From positions 19,486 through 83,485 of the forward strand of contig PLCB01000024.1 in assembly GCA_003134695.1 (NCBI GenBank): a DNA stretch of 64,000 bases, written 5' to 3'. Below, piece after piece: positions 1-10,443 of this stretch. Made by a program: the position numbers and the translations under genes. Every line of letters begins with the position of its first letter. Position 1 is the stretch's first letter. The DNA comes from Candidatus Zemynaea palustris (GTDB lineage Bacteria > Vulcanimicrobiota > Vulcanimicrobiia > Vulcanimicrobiales > Vulcanimicrobiaceae). The notes under the pieces were generated by a model. The model saw only the letters and a program-made list of their open reading frames with translations. It did not search any database and was not told where the DNA came from.

Positions 1-690
<690 letters not shown>

Positions 691-696
691 GCCTAG

Positions 697-718
697 CTCG
701 GTTAGCTAGCCGACCGAG
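697..718 (+). other. Inverted repeat just after rpoB
   Basis: CTCGGT and ACCGAG form a 6-bp stem enclosing 10 nt that include the palindrome TAGCTA. It starts 7 bases after the rpoB stop codon. No T-run follows, so it is not a classical intrinsic terminator; it may be an RNA processing or stability element. Confidence 0.4.
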
Positions 719-737
719 CAGCCATGAGGGATTCACC

Positions 738-766
738 TTGACGCTCTGGGGTTGTCGTGATACCCT
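738..766 (+). promoter_or_regulatory. Possible sigma-70 promoter for rpoC
   Basis: TTGACG (738-743) and TACCCT (761-766) are separated by exactly 17 bp. The -35 element matches the consensus at five of six positions and the -10 at three of six. The predicted start lies near 773, leaving a leader of about 110 nt before the rpoC ATG. It would allow rpoC transcription independent of rpoB. Confidence 0.4.
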
Positions 767-804
767 ACTTGTCTGTGCCCCGCGGGATTTGCGCCGGAAT
801 GCAG

Positions 805-842
805 GGGTCGGACCGAGAGGTCGGACCCGCTTTGCGTTTTTT
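805..842 (+). terminator. Hairpin and T-run in the rpoC leader (attenuator-like)
   Basis: GGGTCGGACC (805-814), loop GAGA, then GGTCGGACCC (819-828) pair at nine of ten positions with one central G-G mismatch. Six Ts follow at 837-842 after eight intervening bases. The structure lies between rpoB and rpoC, where complete termination would be harmful, so a partial terminator or attenuator is more likely than a full stop. Confidence 0.45.
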
Positions 843-884
843 CCGGCGCCGGGCGTTTCGCGGGCAATGCCGGCTGAGGACTGA

Positions 885-3800
885 ATGAATTTACTGGACG
901 TCAACAATTTCGATGCGATGCGTATCGGGCTGGCCAGCCCTGAGCAAATTCGGGCGTGGTCGTTCGGCGAAGTCAAGAAACCCGAGACGATCAACTATCG
1001 CACGCTGAAGCCCGAACGCGACGGGCTCTTCTGCGAGAAGATCTTCGGCCCGACCAAAGACTGGGAATGCCACTGCGGCAAGTACAAGCGCATCCGCTTC
1101 AAGGGGATGATCTGCGACCGCTGCGGCGTCGAGATCACGCGCGCCAAAGTGCGCCGCGAGCGGATGGGGCACATCGAACTCGCGACTCCCGTCACGCACA
1201 TCTGGTACTTCAAAGGCGTTCCGTCGCGCATCGGCATCTTGCTCGACATGTCGCCGCGCCAGCTCGAGAAGGTCATCTACTTCGCCGCGTACATCGTGAT
1301 CGACCCCGGCAACACGCCGCTTGGGAAACGCGAGATCCTGACCGAACAAAAGTATCGCGAAGCGCGCGAGAAATACGGCAGCGCCTTCAAAGCGGGGATG
1401 GGCGCGGAAGCGATCCGCGAACTCCTGCGCGATCTTAATACGCGCCGGCTGCAAGAAGAACTCCGTCGGGAATTCAAAGAGACCTCGGGCCAGAAGCGCA
1501 TCAAGGCGATCAAACGGCTCGAAGTCGTCGAAGCGTTCATCAATTCGGGCAACAAGCCGGAGTGGATGATTCTCTCCGCGGTCCCGGTGATCGCGCCGGA
1601 GCTGCGCCCGATGGTGCAGCTCGACGGCGGCCGCTTCGCGACGAGCGACCTCAACGATCTCTACCGGCGCGTCATCAACCGCAACAATCGCTTGAAGCGG
1701 TTGCTCGAACTTTCGGCGCCCGAGATCATCATCAAGAACGAGAAGCGCATGCTGCAAGAAGCGGTCGACGCGCTGATCGACAACGGCCGTCGGGGTCGCC
1801 CGGTCACGGGCCCCAACAACCGGCCGCTGAAATCGCTCTCGGACATTCTCAAGGGCAAGCAGGGCCGTTTCCGGCAGAATCTGCTCGGTAAGCGCGTCGA
1901 CTATTCGGGCCGTTCGGTCATCGTCGTCGGCCCCCATTTGAAATTGCATCAATGCGGTCTGCCCAAAGAGATGGCGCTCGAGCTCTTCAAGCCGTTCGTG
2001 ATGAAGAAACTCGTCGACCGCGGTCAGGCGCACAACATCAAGAGCGCGAAGCGAATGGTCGAACGCGTCCGTCCCGAGGTGTGGGACGTCCTCGACGAGG
2101 TGATTCGCGAGCATCCGGTGCTGCTCAACCGCGCGCCGACGCTGCATCGTCTGGGCATTCAGGCCTTCGAGCCGGTGCTCGTCGAGGGGAAGGCGATCCA
2201 TCTCCATCCGCTCGTCTGCACGCCGTACAATGCCGACTTCGACGGCGACCAGATGGCGGTGCATTTGCCGCTCTCGGCGGGCGCACAGGCTGAAGCGCGG
2301 ATCCTGATGCTCTCGTCCAACAACATCTTGCAGCCGTCATTCGGCCAGCCGGTTTCGATCCCGACCCAAGACATGGTGCTCGGGCTCTATTACCTCACGT
2401 TCCAAAAAGACGAATACGTCGGCCCGGCCAAGAGTCCGATCCCCGACGACGTGCTGCAAAGCGTTCTGCCCCCCAACGGAAAGTCACGCGACGGCGCGGC
2501 CAGGAAAGCGAAAAACGCAAACCTCGCGGCGTCGCCTCTGGGCCAGGAGCGTCTGCCGGCGTTCGAAGACGCCAATGCTGCGGTTATCGCGTTCGAACAC
2601 AAAGTGATCGGCCTGCAAGACTGGATCAGAATTCGCTGGCACGGCCAGATCGTTCGCTCGACCGTCGGCCGCGTGATCTTCAACGAGGCGTTCCCGGTTC
2701 GCTGGAACGAGCCGTTCCACAACTTCATCGTCGACAAGGGGATGCTCAAGAAACTCATCACCGATTGCTATCGCCGCCACGGTAACGCCGAGACGGCCGA
2801 GTTCCTGGACGCGATCAAGGTGCTCGGTTTCCGCTATGCGACGCAGTCGGGGACGACGGTTTCGATGAGCGACATCATCGTTCCGGAGGCGAAGTACGCC
2901 ATCCTCGAAAAGGCGCAAGACGAAGTCGACAAGCTTCAAGAGTATTTCGAGCAAGGCTTCATCTCCCACGACGAGCAGTACAACAAGACGATCGAGATCT
3001 GGTCGAAGGCTTCGGAAGAGGTTACGGCCGCGATGCAGGCTGCGCAGAATCCGCTCAATCCCGTCTTCATGATGGCGACTTCGGGCGCGCGCGGCTCGAT
3101 CTCGCAGGTCAAACAGCTGGGCGGGATGCGGGGGCTGATGTCGGACCCGTCGGGCCGCATCTTGGAGATTCCGGTCAAGGCGTCGCTCAAAGAGGGCTTG
3201 ACGGTTCTCGAATACTTCATTTCGACGCACGGCGCGCGCAAAGGTCTCGCCGATACGGCGCTGCGCACCGCCGACTCGGGATATCTCACGCGACGCCTGG
3301 TCGACGTGGCGCAAGACGTCATCGTGCGCGAGGACGATTGTGGAACGTCGCACGGCATCGTCGTCAGCGACATCGCGTCGGGCAAAGAGATCATCGAGCC
3401 GCTGTTCGACCGCATCGTCGGACGGCGCTCCGCCGAAGACGTCAAAGATCCCGCCAAGCCGAAGAGCAAGCTCGTCCATCGCGGGGACGAGATCGACGAA
3501 GACAAGGCCAAAGCCCTCATCGACGCCGGGATCGCGCAAGTCAAGATTCGCTCGGTGCTCACGTGCCAGGCGAAGTACGGCGTCTGCTCGCTCTGTTACG
3601 GCCGCAACCTTGCGACCGGCAAAGCCGTCGATATCGGCGAGGCCGTCGGGATCATCGCGGCACAGTCGATCGGCGAGCCTGGGACGCAGTTGACCCTGCG
3701 AACCTTCCACACCGGTGGCGTCGCTACCGAAGATATCATCACGGGTCTACCGCGAGTCGAAGAAATCTTCGAGGCGCGCAAGCCGAAGGGGAAGGCGACG

Positions 3801-4682
3801 ATTGCGACCGCCGGGGGCACGGTCCAAGTGCTCGAGGAGAAATCGAAGCGTATCGTCGTCCTCACCGACGACAAGGGCGAGCAGCACGAGTACGACACGC
3901 CGCACGGCACCCATCTGCTGGTGGCCGACGGGCAAAAAGTCGCGGCCGGCGACCAGCTGAACGAAGGCTCGCTCGACCCGCACGAGATTCTCGAATACCG
4001 GGGCACGAACGCACTGCAGCAATACCTGGTGCAAGAAGTCCAACGGGTCTATCGTTCGCAGGGCGTCGACATCAACGACAAGCACATCGAGACGATCGTG
4101 CGCTCGATGTTGCGCAAGGTGAAGATCGTCGACGGCGGCGACACGCGGCTCCTACCGGGTCAATTGATCGAGTCGGCGGCGTTCCACGAAGAGAACGAGC
4201 GCCAAACCGCCGACGGCAAGCAGCCCGCGCACGGCAAACCGGTGCTGCTCGGCGTCACGAAGGCCTCACTCGCGACGGAATCGTTCCTCTCGGCTGCGAG
4301 CTTCCAAGAGACGACGCGCGTTCTGACCGACGCGGCGATCAAGGGGAAGCACGACCCGCTGCTGGGGCTCAAAGAGAACGTCATCATCGGGAAGCTGATT
4401 CCGGCCGGAACGGGGATGTCGCGCTACCGCAACGTCGTGATCGAACCGGAGGGTCAAGATCTCGACGAAGAAGGCCGCCCGCGCGGTGGTATCATCGAAG
4501 GCTACCAAGAGCCCGAGCCGGTCGTCTACGGCTCGAAGTTGGTCAGCGGTTTCCAAGACCGCCGGCCGCCGCTCGAGCAGACGGTGCACTACGAGGGCGA
4601 GTACAACGAGGACGTCGCCGTCGTCGCGCCACCGCCGCGCACCCAGTACGTCAAGAAGGGCATCAACCCGGAAGATCTCTAG
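885..4682 (+). CDS. rpoC: DNA-directed RNA polymerase beta' subunit
   Basis: A 1265-residue catalytic beta' subunit. The N-terminus ([26 protein letters not shown] as spaced in the family) leads into the first zinc-binding motif CHCGKYKR...CDRCGV. The absolutely conserved Mg-binding loop NADFDGDQM is at residues 449-457. The bridge-helix/trigger-loop region is recognisable around MATSGARGS and GLTVLEYF. The second zinc site (CGTSHG...[14 protein letters not shown]) is followed by the C-terminal [19 protein letters not shown] segment. The length suits the short beta' type without large lineage insertions. The ATG start is supported by homology of the first residues. It lies downstream of rpoB, with its own possible promoter and attenuator. 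Confidence 0.99.
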   Translation: MNLLDVNNFDAMRIGLASPEQIRAWSFGEVKKPETINYRTLKPERDGLFCEKIFGPTKDWECHCGKYKRIRFKGMICDRCGVEITRAKVRRERMGHIELATPVTHIWYFKGVPSRIGILLDMSPRQLEKVIYFAAYIVIDPGNTPLGKREILTEQKYREAREKYGSAFKAGMGAEAIRELLRDLNTRRLQEELRREFKETSGQKRIKAIKRLEVVEAFINSGNKPEWMILSAVPVIAPELRPMVQLDGGRFATSDLNDLYRRVINRNNRLKRLLELSAPEIIIKNEKRMLQEAVDALIDNGRRGRPVTGPNNRPLKSLSDILKGKQGRFRQNLLGKRVDYSGRSVIVVGPHLKLHQCGLPKEMALELFKPFVMKKLVDRGQAHNIKSAKRMVERVRPEVWDVLDEVIREHPVLLNRAPTLHRLGIQAFEPVLVEGKAIHLHPLVCTPYNADFDGDQMAVHLPLSAGAQAEARILMLSSNNILQPSFGQPVSIPTQDMVLGLYYLTFQKDEYVGPAKSPIPDDVLQSVLPPNGKSRDGAARKAKNANLAASPLGQERLPAFEDANAAVIAFEHKVIGLQDWIRIRWHGQIVRSTVGRVIFNEAFPVRWNEPFHNFIVDKGMLKKLITDCYRRHGNAETAEFLDAIKVLGFRYATQSGTTVSMSDIIVPEAKYAILEKAQDEVDKLQEYFEQGFISHDEQYNKTIEIWSKASEEVTAAMQAAQNPLNPVFMMATSGARGSISQVKQLGGMRGLMSDPSGRILEIPVKASLKEGLTVLEYFISTHGARKGLADTALRTADSGYLTRRLVDVAQDVIVREDDCGTSHGIVVSDIASGKEIIEPLFDRIVGRRSAEDVKDPAKPKSKLVHRGDEIDEDKAKALIDAGIAQVKIRSVLTCQAKYGVCSLCYGRNLATGKAVDIGEAVGIIAAQSIGEPGTQLTLRTFHTGGVATEDIITGLPRVEEIFEARKPKGKATIATAGGTVQVLEEKSKRIVVLTDDKGEQHEYDTPHGTHLLVADGQKVAAGDQLNEGSLDPHEILEYRGTNALQQYLVQEVQRVYRSQGVDINDKHIETIVRSMLRKVKIVDGGDTRLLPGQLIESAAFHEENERQTADGKQPAHGKPVLLGVTKASLATESFLSAASFQETTRVLTDAAIKGKHDPLLGLKENVIIGKLIPAGTGMSRYRNVVIEPEGQDLDEEGRPRGGIIEGYQEPEPVVYGSKLVSGFQDRRPPLEQTVHYEGEYNEDVAVVAPPPRTQYVKKGINPEDL

Positions 4683-4781
4683 CAAATCGCGCTGCTCGCT
4701 GCCTCGCGGCGGCGAGTGGCTCGGGTGTGCTCTAAGAATCGACCGTAGGTCGAGGGCCGGATTTGGCAAATCAAAGGCGGC

Positions 4782-5435
4782 ATGCTGCTTTCGCGATTTC
4801 CCGCTGCGCTTGCGGTAACCGGTCTGCTGTCGGGCGCCCCGGCGCACGGGTCAGGCGCCGCGCAGCCTTCCTATCTTTCTCATAGCGCCTACAGGGACTT
4901 GATCAGACTTCAACGCGGCGTCAAGTCCTCGGTGGCCGTGATCGAAGTGCGTACCAAGATGCGAAGTTTCCCGCCGATGAGTCTAACCTTTCGCGGGCAT
5001 TCGTACTTTCAATGGCCCGACAAACAAGCCGTCGTTTTCGACAACGTCCCCGGCATAATCAAAGGGATGGTGAAGGACAGCCCCTCGATTGCGCCGGCCG
5101 CCGCGTGGCCGACGGAGTACACGGTCAACGTGCTCGAGGATAATGGCACCACGACGACGTTTCATTGCGAGCCGACCGATCCGAACGCGACGCTCGCATC
5201 GGCCGACGTCGCCCTCGATGACAAGACGGGCGAGATGGCCGAGTTGCACTTCACCAACAAGAACGGCTCGGAAACGACGACGCAGCAGACCTATCAACGT
5301 CTGAGCGGACACGACGTGATCGTCTCGCAAACCGGGAAGAGTCAAGGCCCCGGCTATAGGGCCGACGTCGAGACGACGTTCAGCGATTATCAGTTCAACG
5401 TCCCGATTTCTCCGGACGTCTTCACACAGAACTAG
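4782..5435 (+). CDS. Secreted protein of unknown function, possibly LolA-like
   Basis: 217 residues. The first ~25 residues (MLLSRFPAALAVTGLLSGAPAHGSG) look like a Sec signal peptide. The mature part starts with a helical segment (YRDLIRLQRGVKSS) and then alternates short hydrophilic and beta-prone stretches (TFRGHSYFQWPDKQAVVFDNVPG). This recalls LolA-type or other outer-membrane-lipoprotein-sorting-like folds that bind lipid in a beta half-barrel. No catalytic motif is visible. AAAGGCGG lies just upstream of the ATG. It is convergent with the minus-strand AAA+ gene. A small perfect hairpin (TCGACC-GTA-GGTCGA, 4739-4753) precedes it. The LolA-like suggestion is weak. Confidence 0.75.
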   Translation: MLLSRFPAALAVTGLLSGAPAHGSGAAQPSYLSHSAYRDLIRLQRGVKSSVAVIEVRTKMRSFPPMSLTFRGHSYFQWPDKQAVVFDNVPGIIKGMVKDSPSIAPAAAWPTEYTVNVLEDNGTTTTFHCEPTDPNATLASADVALDDKTGEMAELHFTNKNGSETTTQQTYQRLSGHDVIVSQTGKSQGPGYRADVETTFSDYQFNVPISPDVFTQN

Positions 5436-5437
5436 AC

Positions 5438-6775
5438 TTATAGCTTCAGATACTTGGCGACGTCGTCGTAGACGCCGCCCTCGTTCGCGTACAGCGCGTA
5501 GTTCTTCGCGGTCGCGAACCACTCGCGCGTCGAGGGTTTGACCTGCGCCGCCGCCGCCAAGAGGTCTTTGGTCGTCAACGGCTTGGGCAGGCCGGCCTTC
5601 AGGGCTTCCTGCAGCTTCCGCTCGACGGCGACTTCCACGAGCCCTTTGATGTCGGCACCCGAGAAATGCTCGGACTTGCGCGCCACGCTCTCGAGATCGA
5701 GCGCGTCTTGCGGCTTCCCCTTGACGTGGATCCGCAGGATCGCAACGCGCGCTTCTAAATCCGGGGGCGGCACGAAAATCACCTGATCGAAACGCCCCGG
5801 CCGGCGGAAGGCTGAGTCGACGCTCCACGGCGCGTTGGTTGCCGCAAGCACCAGGACGCCTTTGTTCCGCCCTTGCGCGCCGTCCATTTCGGCTAAGAAG
5901 ACGTTGACCGTGTTCCGCCCGGCGCTCGCGTGCATGTCGGTGCGCTTTCCCGCCAGGGCGTCGACTTCGTCGAAGAACAATAGACACGGCGCATTGGCGC
6001 GCGCCTGCGAGAAGATCTGATGCATGTTGCGTTCGCTGTTGCCGAGCCACATGTCGAGCACGTCCTGAATGCCGACGTTGATGAACCCCGACCCAACCTC
6101 ACCGGCGGTCGCGCGCGCGAGATGCGTCTTGCCGCAGCCCGGCGGGCCGTACAGCAAAATCCCACCCCCGATCGCTTTGCCGTAGGCCTCGTACAATTCA
6201 GGATTCTGCAACGGAAACACGATCTTGTTGCGGATCGCTTCCTTGACGTGCTCCATCCCGCCGACGTCCTTGAAGGTGATCGTCGGGCGCTCGAGCGCGA
6301 TGTCCAAGATCCCGCCGCCGCCTTCGGCGACGCGCACTTTGCCCTCCACGATTTCGGCCGCTTCTTCGAGCGCGCCGAGACCAAGCTCGCTCGCGAGCGC
6401 GTCGTCGGCCAGCGTCGCGTCGCCTTGGAGCGCACGACGGTAGTGAGCGATCGCGTCGTCGCGACGGCCGTCGCGCAGGGCCAGGCGCGCCGCCAAGAGC
6501 GACGCCGCCGGCAAGGGCGAACCGCGCTCGATCAATCCGTCGACGATCAGAGCCGCTTCAACGGCTTTCCCCTGTGCCCAAAACGCTTGGGCGAGCGCCA
6601 ATTGCAGCGAGACGTCGTTCGGGGCGCGTGAAAGCGCGGCGCGATACTCGAGTTCGGCCTCTTCGTAAAAGCCCGCGCGCGCCAAAACCCCGGCGAGGTG
6701 CGTGCGCAACGGGACGTTGTCGGGCGAGACGCGCACCGCCTCGCGCAGCGCGCGAATCTCATCGGCGACGCTCAC
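5438..6775 (-). CDS. TPR-containing AAA+ ATPase
   Basis: 445 residues. Residues 1-120 contain tetratricopeptide-like helical repeats (VPLRTHLAGVLARAGFYEEAELEYRAAL, then VSLQLALAQAFWAQGKAVEAA). A classical AAA+ module follows, with Walker A GPPGCGKTH at about 210-218 and Walker B LLFFDEVDAL at about 265-274. The arginine-finger/sensor region is AATNAPWSVDSAFRRPGRFDQ. This is the FtsH/VPS4/katanin-type AAA subfamily without a protease domain. Such proteins remodel or unfold proteins, and the TPR part may recruit clients. Its ATG overlaps the stop codon of the upstream prolyl oligopeptidase gene (ATGA), so the two are co-transcribed. The substrate is unknown. Confidence 0.9.
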   Translation of the reverse strand: MSVADEIRALREAVRVSPDNVPLRTHLAGVLARAGFYEEAELEYRAALSRAPNDVSLQLALAQAFWAQGKAVEAALIVDGLIERGSPLPAASLLAARLALRDGRRDDAIAHYRRALQGDATLADDALASELGLGALEEAAEIVEGKVRVAEGGGGILDIALERPTITFKDVGGMEHVKEAIRNKIVFPLQNPELYEAYGKAIGGGILLYGPPGCGKTHLARATAGEVGSGFINVGIQDVLDMWLGNSERNMHQIFSQARANAPCLLFFDEVDALAGKRTDMHASAGRNTVNVFLAEMDGAQGRNKGVLVLAATNAPWSVDSAFRRPGRFDQVIFVPPPDLEARVAILRIHVKGKPQDALDLESVARKSEHFSGADIKGLVEVAVERKLQEALKAGLPKPLTTKDLLAAAAQVKPSTREWFATAKNYALYANEGGVYDDVAKYLKL

Positions 6776-8904
6776 GGCGCGGCGAACTTCGGCGTGAAGT
6801 GAAGGGCCTCGCTCAAGAACGCGTACTTGTCGGCGTTTTCGTCGATGACTTTCTGCAACGGCTTGCCGCCCCCGTGTCCGGCTTTCAATTCGACGAAGAG
6901 GAGGATCGGAGCCGACCCTGCCTGATCGCGCTGCATCTCCGCGGCGTACTTGAACGAATGCGCTGGAAAGACGCGGTCGTCGTGATCGGACGTCTGAATC
7001 ATCGTCGGCGGGTACTTCGTGCCCGGTTTAAGGTTGTGGTAGGGCGAGTACGCGTCGAGCGTCTTGAATTGGTCGGCGCTCGCCTCCGACGAGCCGTACT
7101 CCGGAATCCAGGCGTTGCCGACCGTAAACTTTTGGAAGCGCAGCATGTCCATCACGCCGACGTCGGCGAGTACGGCGCCGAAGAGATCGGGCCGCTGGTT
7201 CTCGACGGCGCCCATCAAGAGACCGCCATTTGAACCGCCGTGGATCGCGAGCTTCGCCGTCGAGGTGTATTTGTGGGCCACAAGCCATTCTGCGGCCGCG
7301 ATGAAATCGTCAAAGACGTGTTGCTTGTTCGCGAGCATCCCCGCGCGATGCCAGGCTTCGCCGTACTCGCTGCCCCCGCGCATGTTGGCGAGGACGTAGA
7401 CCCCACCCATTTCCAGCCACTCGGCGGTCACCGGCGAGAATCCGAGGCGCGACGCGATGTCGAAGCCGCCGTAGCCGGTGAGGATCGCCGGGGCCGAGCC
7501 GTCGCGCGAGAGTCCTTTGCGGTACGAGACGAACATCGGAACGCGCGTCCCGTCTTTGCTTGCGAAGAAGATCTGTTCGGTAGTGTAGGCGGAAGAATCG
7601 AATTTTACGGCAGGCTTGTAGTACACCGTGCTTGCGCCGCTTGCGATGTCGAGTCGATAGACTATCGCCGGCGTGGTGAAGCTGCCGAACGTATAGTACG
7701 TGACTTTGTCGTTACGGTGGCCACCGAAGCCCCCGGCGTTACCGATCCCCGGCAAGGCGATCTCACGCAGTCGCTTCCCAGTGCGATCGTATTCGATTAC
7801 CTGCGAATGCGCGTCGCGAAGGTATTGCGCGAAAAACATGCCGCCGGCGCGTCCGACCCCGGTGAGCGCCGCATCGCTCTCGGGAACGATCGTACGGATC
7901 TCGCTCGGCTTGCGGACGTCGATGGCGACCAACTTGCCGTTCGGCGCGCCATCGTTCGTGGAGACAAAGAAGAGCGAGCCGTCGCTGTCGACGACCTGAT
8001 ACTGCGCCTTCTCGTTTGGGAACAATTCGATTGGCTGCGCTTCCGTCGCTTGAAGGTCGCGATAGAGTATGCCGTTCTTGTCGCCCTTGCTGAGGTTGTA
8101 AATGCGATAGCGCCCGTCCTCAGTTTCGCGCGCACCGAGAAACCAGTCCTTGTGGTCGGGGCGCGCATAGACGAGCGTGTCGGCAGACTGCGGCGTCCCG
8201 ATCTGGTGGAAATATACCTTTTGATTATAGTTGACGATGTTGAGCTTCGCCGGGTCGCTCGGCGGGTCGTAGGCGTCGTAGTAGAAGCCGCGGTTGTCGC
8301 GACTCCACGACGCGCCCGAGAACTTCGACCAAGTAATCGTGTCCGCCAGATCCTTGCCGGTCGCGACGTCTCGGACGTGCCAGGTCTGCCAATCTGAACC
8401 CGAAGCCTGCGTCGAGTAGGTGAGAAGTTTCCCGTCGTGGGAAAGCGACGTGCCGCCGAGCGCAACCGTGCCGTCGCTGGAAAGCGTGTTGGGATCGATG
8501 AGGACGCTACGCGCACCGCTTTCGCCCTGCGAGACGTAGAGGACCGCTTGGTTTTGTAACCCGCTGTTGCGCGAGATCAGGTACGTATCGGCCTCGTGTG
8601 AAGGCGCCGATACTCGTTCGTAGTTGAACAGCTCCTTGAGGCGATCGCGCAGCGTCTGCCGCGAAGGGATCTTCGCTAAGTACGATTCGGTCAGGGCCGC
8701 CTCGGCTTCGACCCAGGCTCTGGTCTGCGGCGAGTCGATGTCTTCCATCCAACGGTACGGGTCGGCCACCTTCGTTCCGAAGTAGTCGTCGACCACGTCG
8801 CCGCGTGCCGCAGGCGGATAGGTGAGCGTCGTATCGGCGCGCAGCGCGAGCGGGCTGAAGACAAAGACGGTCGTGGCCAAAGCGGCCCAAAGTCGGCGAT
8901 TCAT
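6772..8904 (-). CDS. Secreted prolyl oligopeptidase (family S9A)
   Basis: 710 residues with an N-terminal signal peptide (MNRRLWAALATTVFVFSPLALRA). The N-terminal propeller region starts TLTYPPAARGDVVDDYFGTKVADPYRWMEDIDSP, as in prolyl endopeptidases. The C-terminal alpha/beta-hydrolase domain has the nucleophile motif GGSNGGLLMG (Ser558), the acidic-residue segment TSDHDDRVFPAHSFKYAAEMQ and the catalytic His in AGHGGGKP. The family cleaves short peptides after proline; the signal peptide places it outside the cytoplasm. Length is normal. It overlaps the downstream TPR-AAA+ gene by 4 bp. Confidence 0.96.
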   Translation of the reverse strand: MNRRLWAALATTVFVFSPLALRADTTLTYPPAARGDVVDDYFGTKVADPYRWMEDIDSPQTRAWVEAEAALTESYLAKIPSRQTLRDRLKELFNYERVSAPSHEADTYLISRNSGLQNQAVLYVSQGESGARSVLIDPNTLSSDGTVALGGTSLSHDGKLLTYSTQASGSDWQTWHVRDVATGKDLADTITWSKFSGASWSRDNRGFYYDAYDPPSDPAKLNIVNYNQKVYFHQIGTPQSADTLVYARPDHKDWFLGARETEDGRYRIYNLSKGDKNGILYRDLQATEAQPIELFPNEKAQYQVVDSDGSLFFVSTNDGAPNGKLVAIDVRKPSEIRTIVPESDAALTGVGRAGGMFFAQYLRDAHSQVIEYDRTGKRLREIALPGIGNAGGFGGHRNDKVTYYTFGSFTTPAIVYRLDIASGASTVYYKPAVKFDSSAYTTEQIFFASKDGTRVPMFVSYRKGLSRDGSAPAILTGYGGFDIASRLGFSPVTAEWLEMGGVYVLANMRGGSEYGEAWHRAGMLANKQHVFDDFIAAAEWLVAHKYTSTAKLAIHGGSNGGLLMGAVENQRPDLFGAVLADVGVMDMLRFQKFTVGNAWIPEYGSSEASADQFKTLDAYSPYHNLKPGTKYPPTMIQTSDHDDRVFPAHSFKYAAEMQRDQAGSAPILLFVELKAGHGGGKPLQKVIDENADKYAFLSEALHFTPKFAAP

Positions 8905-8978
8905 GGCCGGGTTCGTTCGTTTTGCAACTTCGGACGGCCTCGCGTGTTTCTATCACGTCCGATGAAAGGGAAGAGGCC

Positions 8979-9134
8979 GTGGTAGTTGGGATGATTTTGG
9001 TCGCGCTGGGGGCGGCGGTGTTCTTGCTCGTGCTCGACCGCGCTTTGAGGGCGATCGCCGTGACGCCGGTCGTCTGGCACGATGACTACGAACGCCGCCT
9101 CGTGAGCGGTCGCCGGACGTGGCCACTCGAATGA
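8979..9134 (+). CDS. Small single-span membrane protein
   Basis: About 51 residues from a GTG at 8979, preceded by AAGAGG; an internal ATG at 8991 is the alternative start. One clear transmembrane segment (MILVALGAAVFLLVLDRALRAIAV) is followed by a charged tail ending RRLVSGRRTWPLE. It overlaps the next gene by ATGA, so it is the first gene of the oxygenase-sigma-methyltransferase operon. No family is recognised. A role as a membrane partner of the operon's ECF sigma factor is possible but unsupported. Confidence 0.5.
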   Translation: MVVGMILVALGAAVFLLVLDRALRAIAVTPVVWHDDYERRLVSGRRTWPLE

Positions 9135-9853
9135 CGGCGCTGATGGTGGCGCGAGAATCCGGGACGCAGCTCGCCCGGATGGAGGCGGCGCTCGAAACGG
9201 CGTTGTTGAGCGACGGCTACGCGATCGTTCCGGGGCTCGTCGGCGACGGGGTCTGCGCGGAGCTGGTCGCGCAGTACGGCGATGAGAGCCGCTTCCGTGC
9301 AACCATCGTCATGGAACGCCACAACTTCGGCCGCGGCGAGTACCGCTATTACCGGTACCCTCTCCCGGAACACGTGGCCTCGCTGCGTGCAGCCCTCTAT
9401 CGCGTGCTCGCGCCGATCGCGAACCGGTGGAACGAAACGCTGCGTCTGGGCGAACGGTATCCGAGCGAGCTCGACGAGTACCTGAATGCCTGCGCTGCGG
9501 CCGGACAGCGGCGTCCGACGCCGCTGATCCTGCGCTATCGTGCCGGCGACCACAACGCACTCCATCAAGATCTCTACGGAGAGCGCGCCTTTCCGTTTCA
9601 GGCGACGGCGTACCTCAGCGCGCGAACGGATTACGAGGGCGGCGAGACGGTGCTGACGTTCCAGCGCCCGCGCGCGCAGACGGTTGCGCGCTCGCTGTCG
9701 TTCGAGCGCGGCGACGCCCTCATCCTCACCAATCGCTATCGGCCCGTGCAGGGCTCGCGCGGAGTCTACCGCGAGAACGTTCGCCATGGGGTCAGCCTGG
9801 TGCGCGCCGGCGAGCGTCATGCCCTGGGCCTGATCTTTCACGACGCGACATGA
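9131..9853 (+). CDS. 2OG-Fe(II) oxygenase, probably the DNA-repair-associated family
   Basis: 240 residues. The iron-binding HxD is in LHQDLYGE (His145, Asp147), within the segment RYRAGDHNALHQDLYGERAFPFQATAYLS. The distal His is in VRHGVSLV (His219), and a downstream Arg could bind 2-oxoglutarate. The arrangement fits the bacterial oxygenase family often found with Ada-type genes and described as acting on damaged nucleic acid (Pfam Oxygenase-NA). The start at 9131 is chosen because it overlaps the preceding stop (ATGA); an earlier GTG at 9119 is also possible. The stop overlaps the sigma-factor ATG. The context (sigma factor, then alkyltransferase) supports a role in alkylation damage; the substrate is not shown. 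Confidence 0.85.
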   Translation: MTALMVARESGTQLARMEAALETALLSDGYAIVPGLVGDGVCAELVAQYGDESRFRATIVMERHNFGRGEYRYYRYPLPEHVASLRAALYRVLAPIANRWNETLRLGERYPSELDEYLNACAAAGQRRPTPLILRYRAGDHNALHQDLYGERAFPFQATAYLSARTDYEGGETVLTFQRPRAQTVARSLSFERGDALILTNRYRPVQGSRGVYRENVRHGVSLVRAGERHALGLIFHDAT

Positions 9854-10443
9854 GCGACGACGAGCGGATGCAACGAGAGATGAGCATGGCCTTGGCGCGC
9901 GACGTCGATGCCGCGTTCGAACCGTTCGTCTTGGCGTATCAAGATCGCGTGTTCGCCTACACCTTGAACCTCACGGCGAACCCGGCGGTCGCGGAGGACG
10001 TTGCGCAGGAAACCTTCGTCAGTGCGTACCGTGCGTTGCAGAAGTACTCGCCCGCACGCCGGCGCGCGCTCGCGCTGCGCTCATGGTTGTACACGATCGC
10101 GCTCAACCGCGTCCGTAACCTCGCGCGTTCGCCGGCGGCGAAGACGGTCTCGCTGGACGGCCGGGCGACGATCGATGTCGCCGATCGCGGCGCCGGGCCC
10201 CCCGAGTACGCCGAGCGCGCCGAGACGCTTGGCGAGTTGCGTGGCGCTCTGGCGCGGCTTGCGCTGCGTTATCGCGGCGCCGTTGTCTTGCGGCACGTCG
10301 AGGGTCGCGAATATGCGGAGATCGCGACGCTTCTCGGTCAACCCATCGGAACCGTCAAATCAAATGTTCACCGTGGTCTCGCGCTCTTGCGCGCGGATTT
10401 ACAAAGGAGAGGTCATGCTCAAAGATCTTCGGCGCTTGGGTAA
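9850..10443 (+). CDS. ECF-type RNA polymerase sigma factor
   Basis: 197 residues with region 2 (FEPFVLAYQDRVFAYTLNLTANPAVAEDVAQETFVSAYRAL as scattered family positions, about residues 23-65) and region 4 (ALRYRGAVVLRHVEGREYAEIATLLGQPIGTVKSNVHRGLALL, near the C-terminus). The linker is short, as in ECF sigma factors. The ATG overlaps the oxygenase stop. The 3' end overlaps the downstream methyltransferase start by 29 bp, so the three proteins are likely made together. No separate zinc-finger anti-sigma gene is adjacent, which is unusual for this family. It may control its own operon; I found no convincing GGAAC/CGTC-type promoter upstream. Confidence 0.93.
   Translation: MSDDERMQREMSMALARDVDAAFEPFVLAYQDRVFAYTLNLTANPAVAEDVAQETFVSAYRALQKYSPARRRALALRSWLYTIALNRVRNLARSPAAKTVSLDGRATIDVADRGAGPPEYAERAETLGELRGALARLALRYRGAVVLRHVEGREYAEIATLLGQPIGTVKSNVHRGLALLRADLQRRGHAQRSSALG

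Noticed and set aside
8905-8978. ECF-type promoter (GGAAC/CGTC) before the repair operon
   Set aside because: GCAACTT and CGTC can be found but their spacing (about 25 bases) is too long to be convincing.
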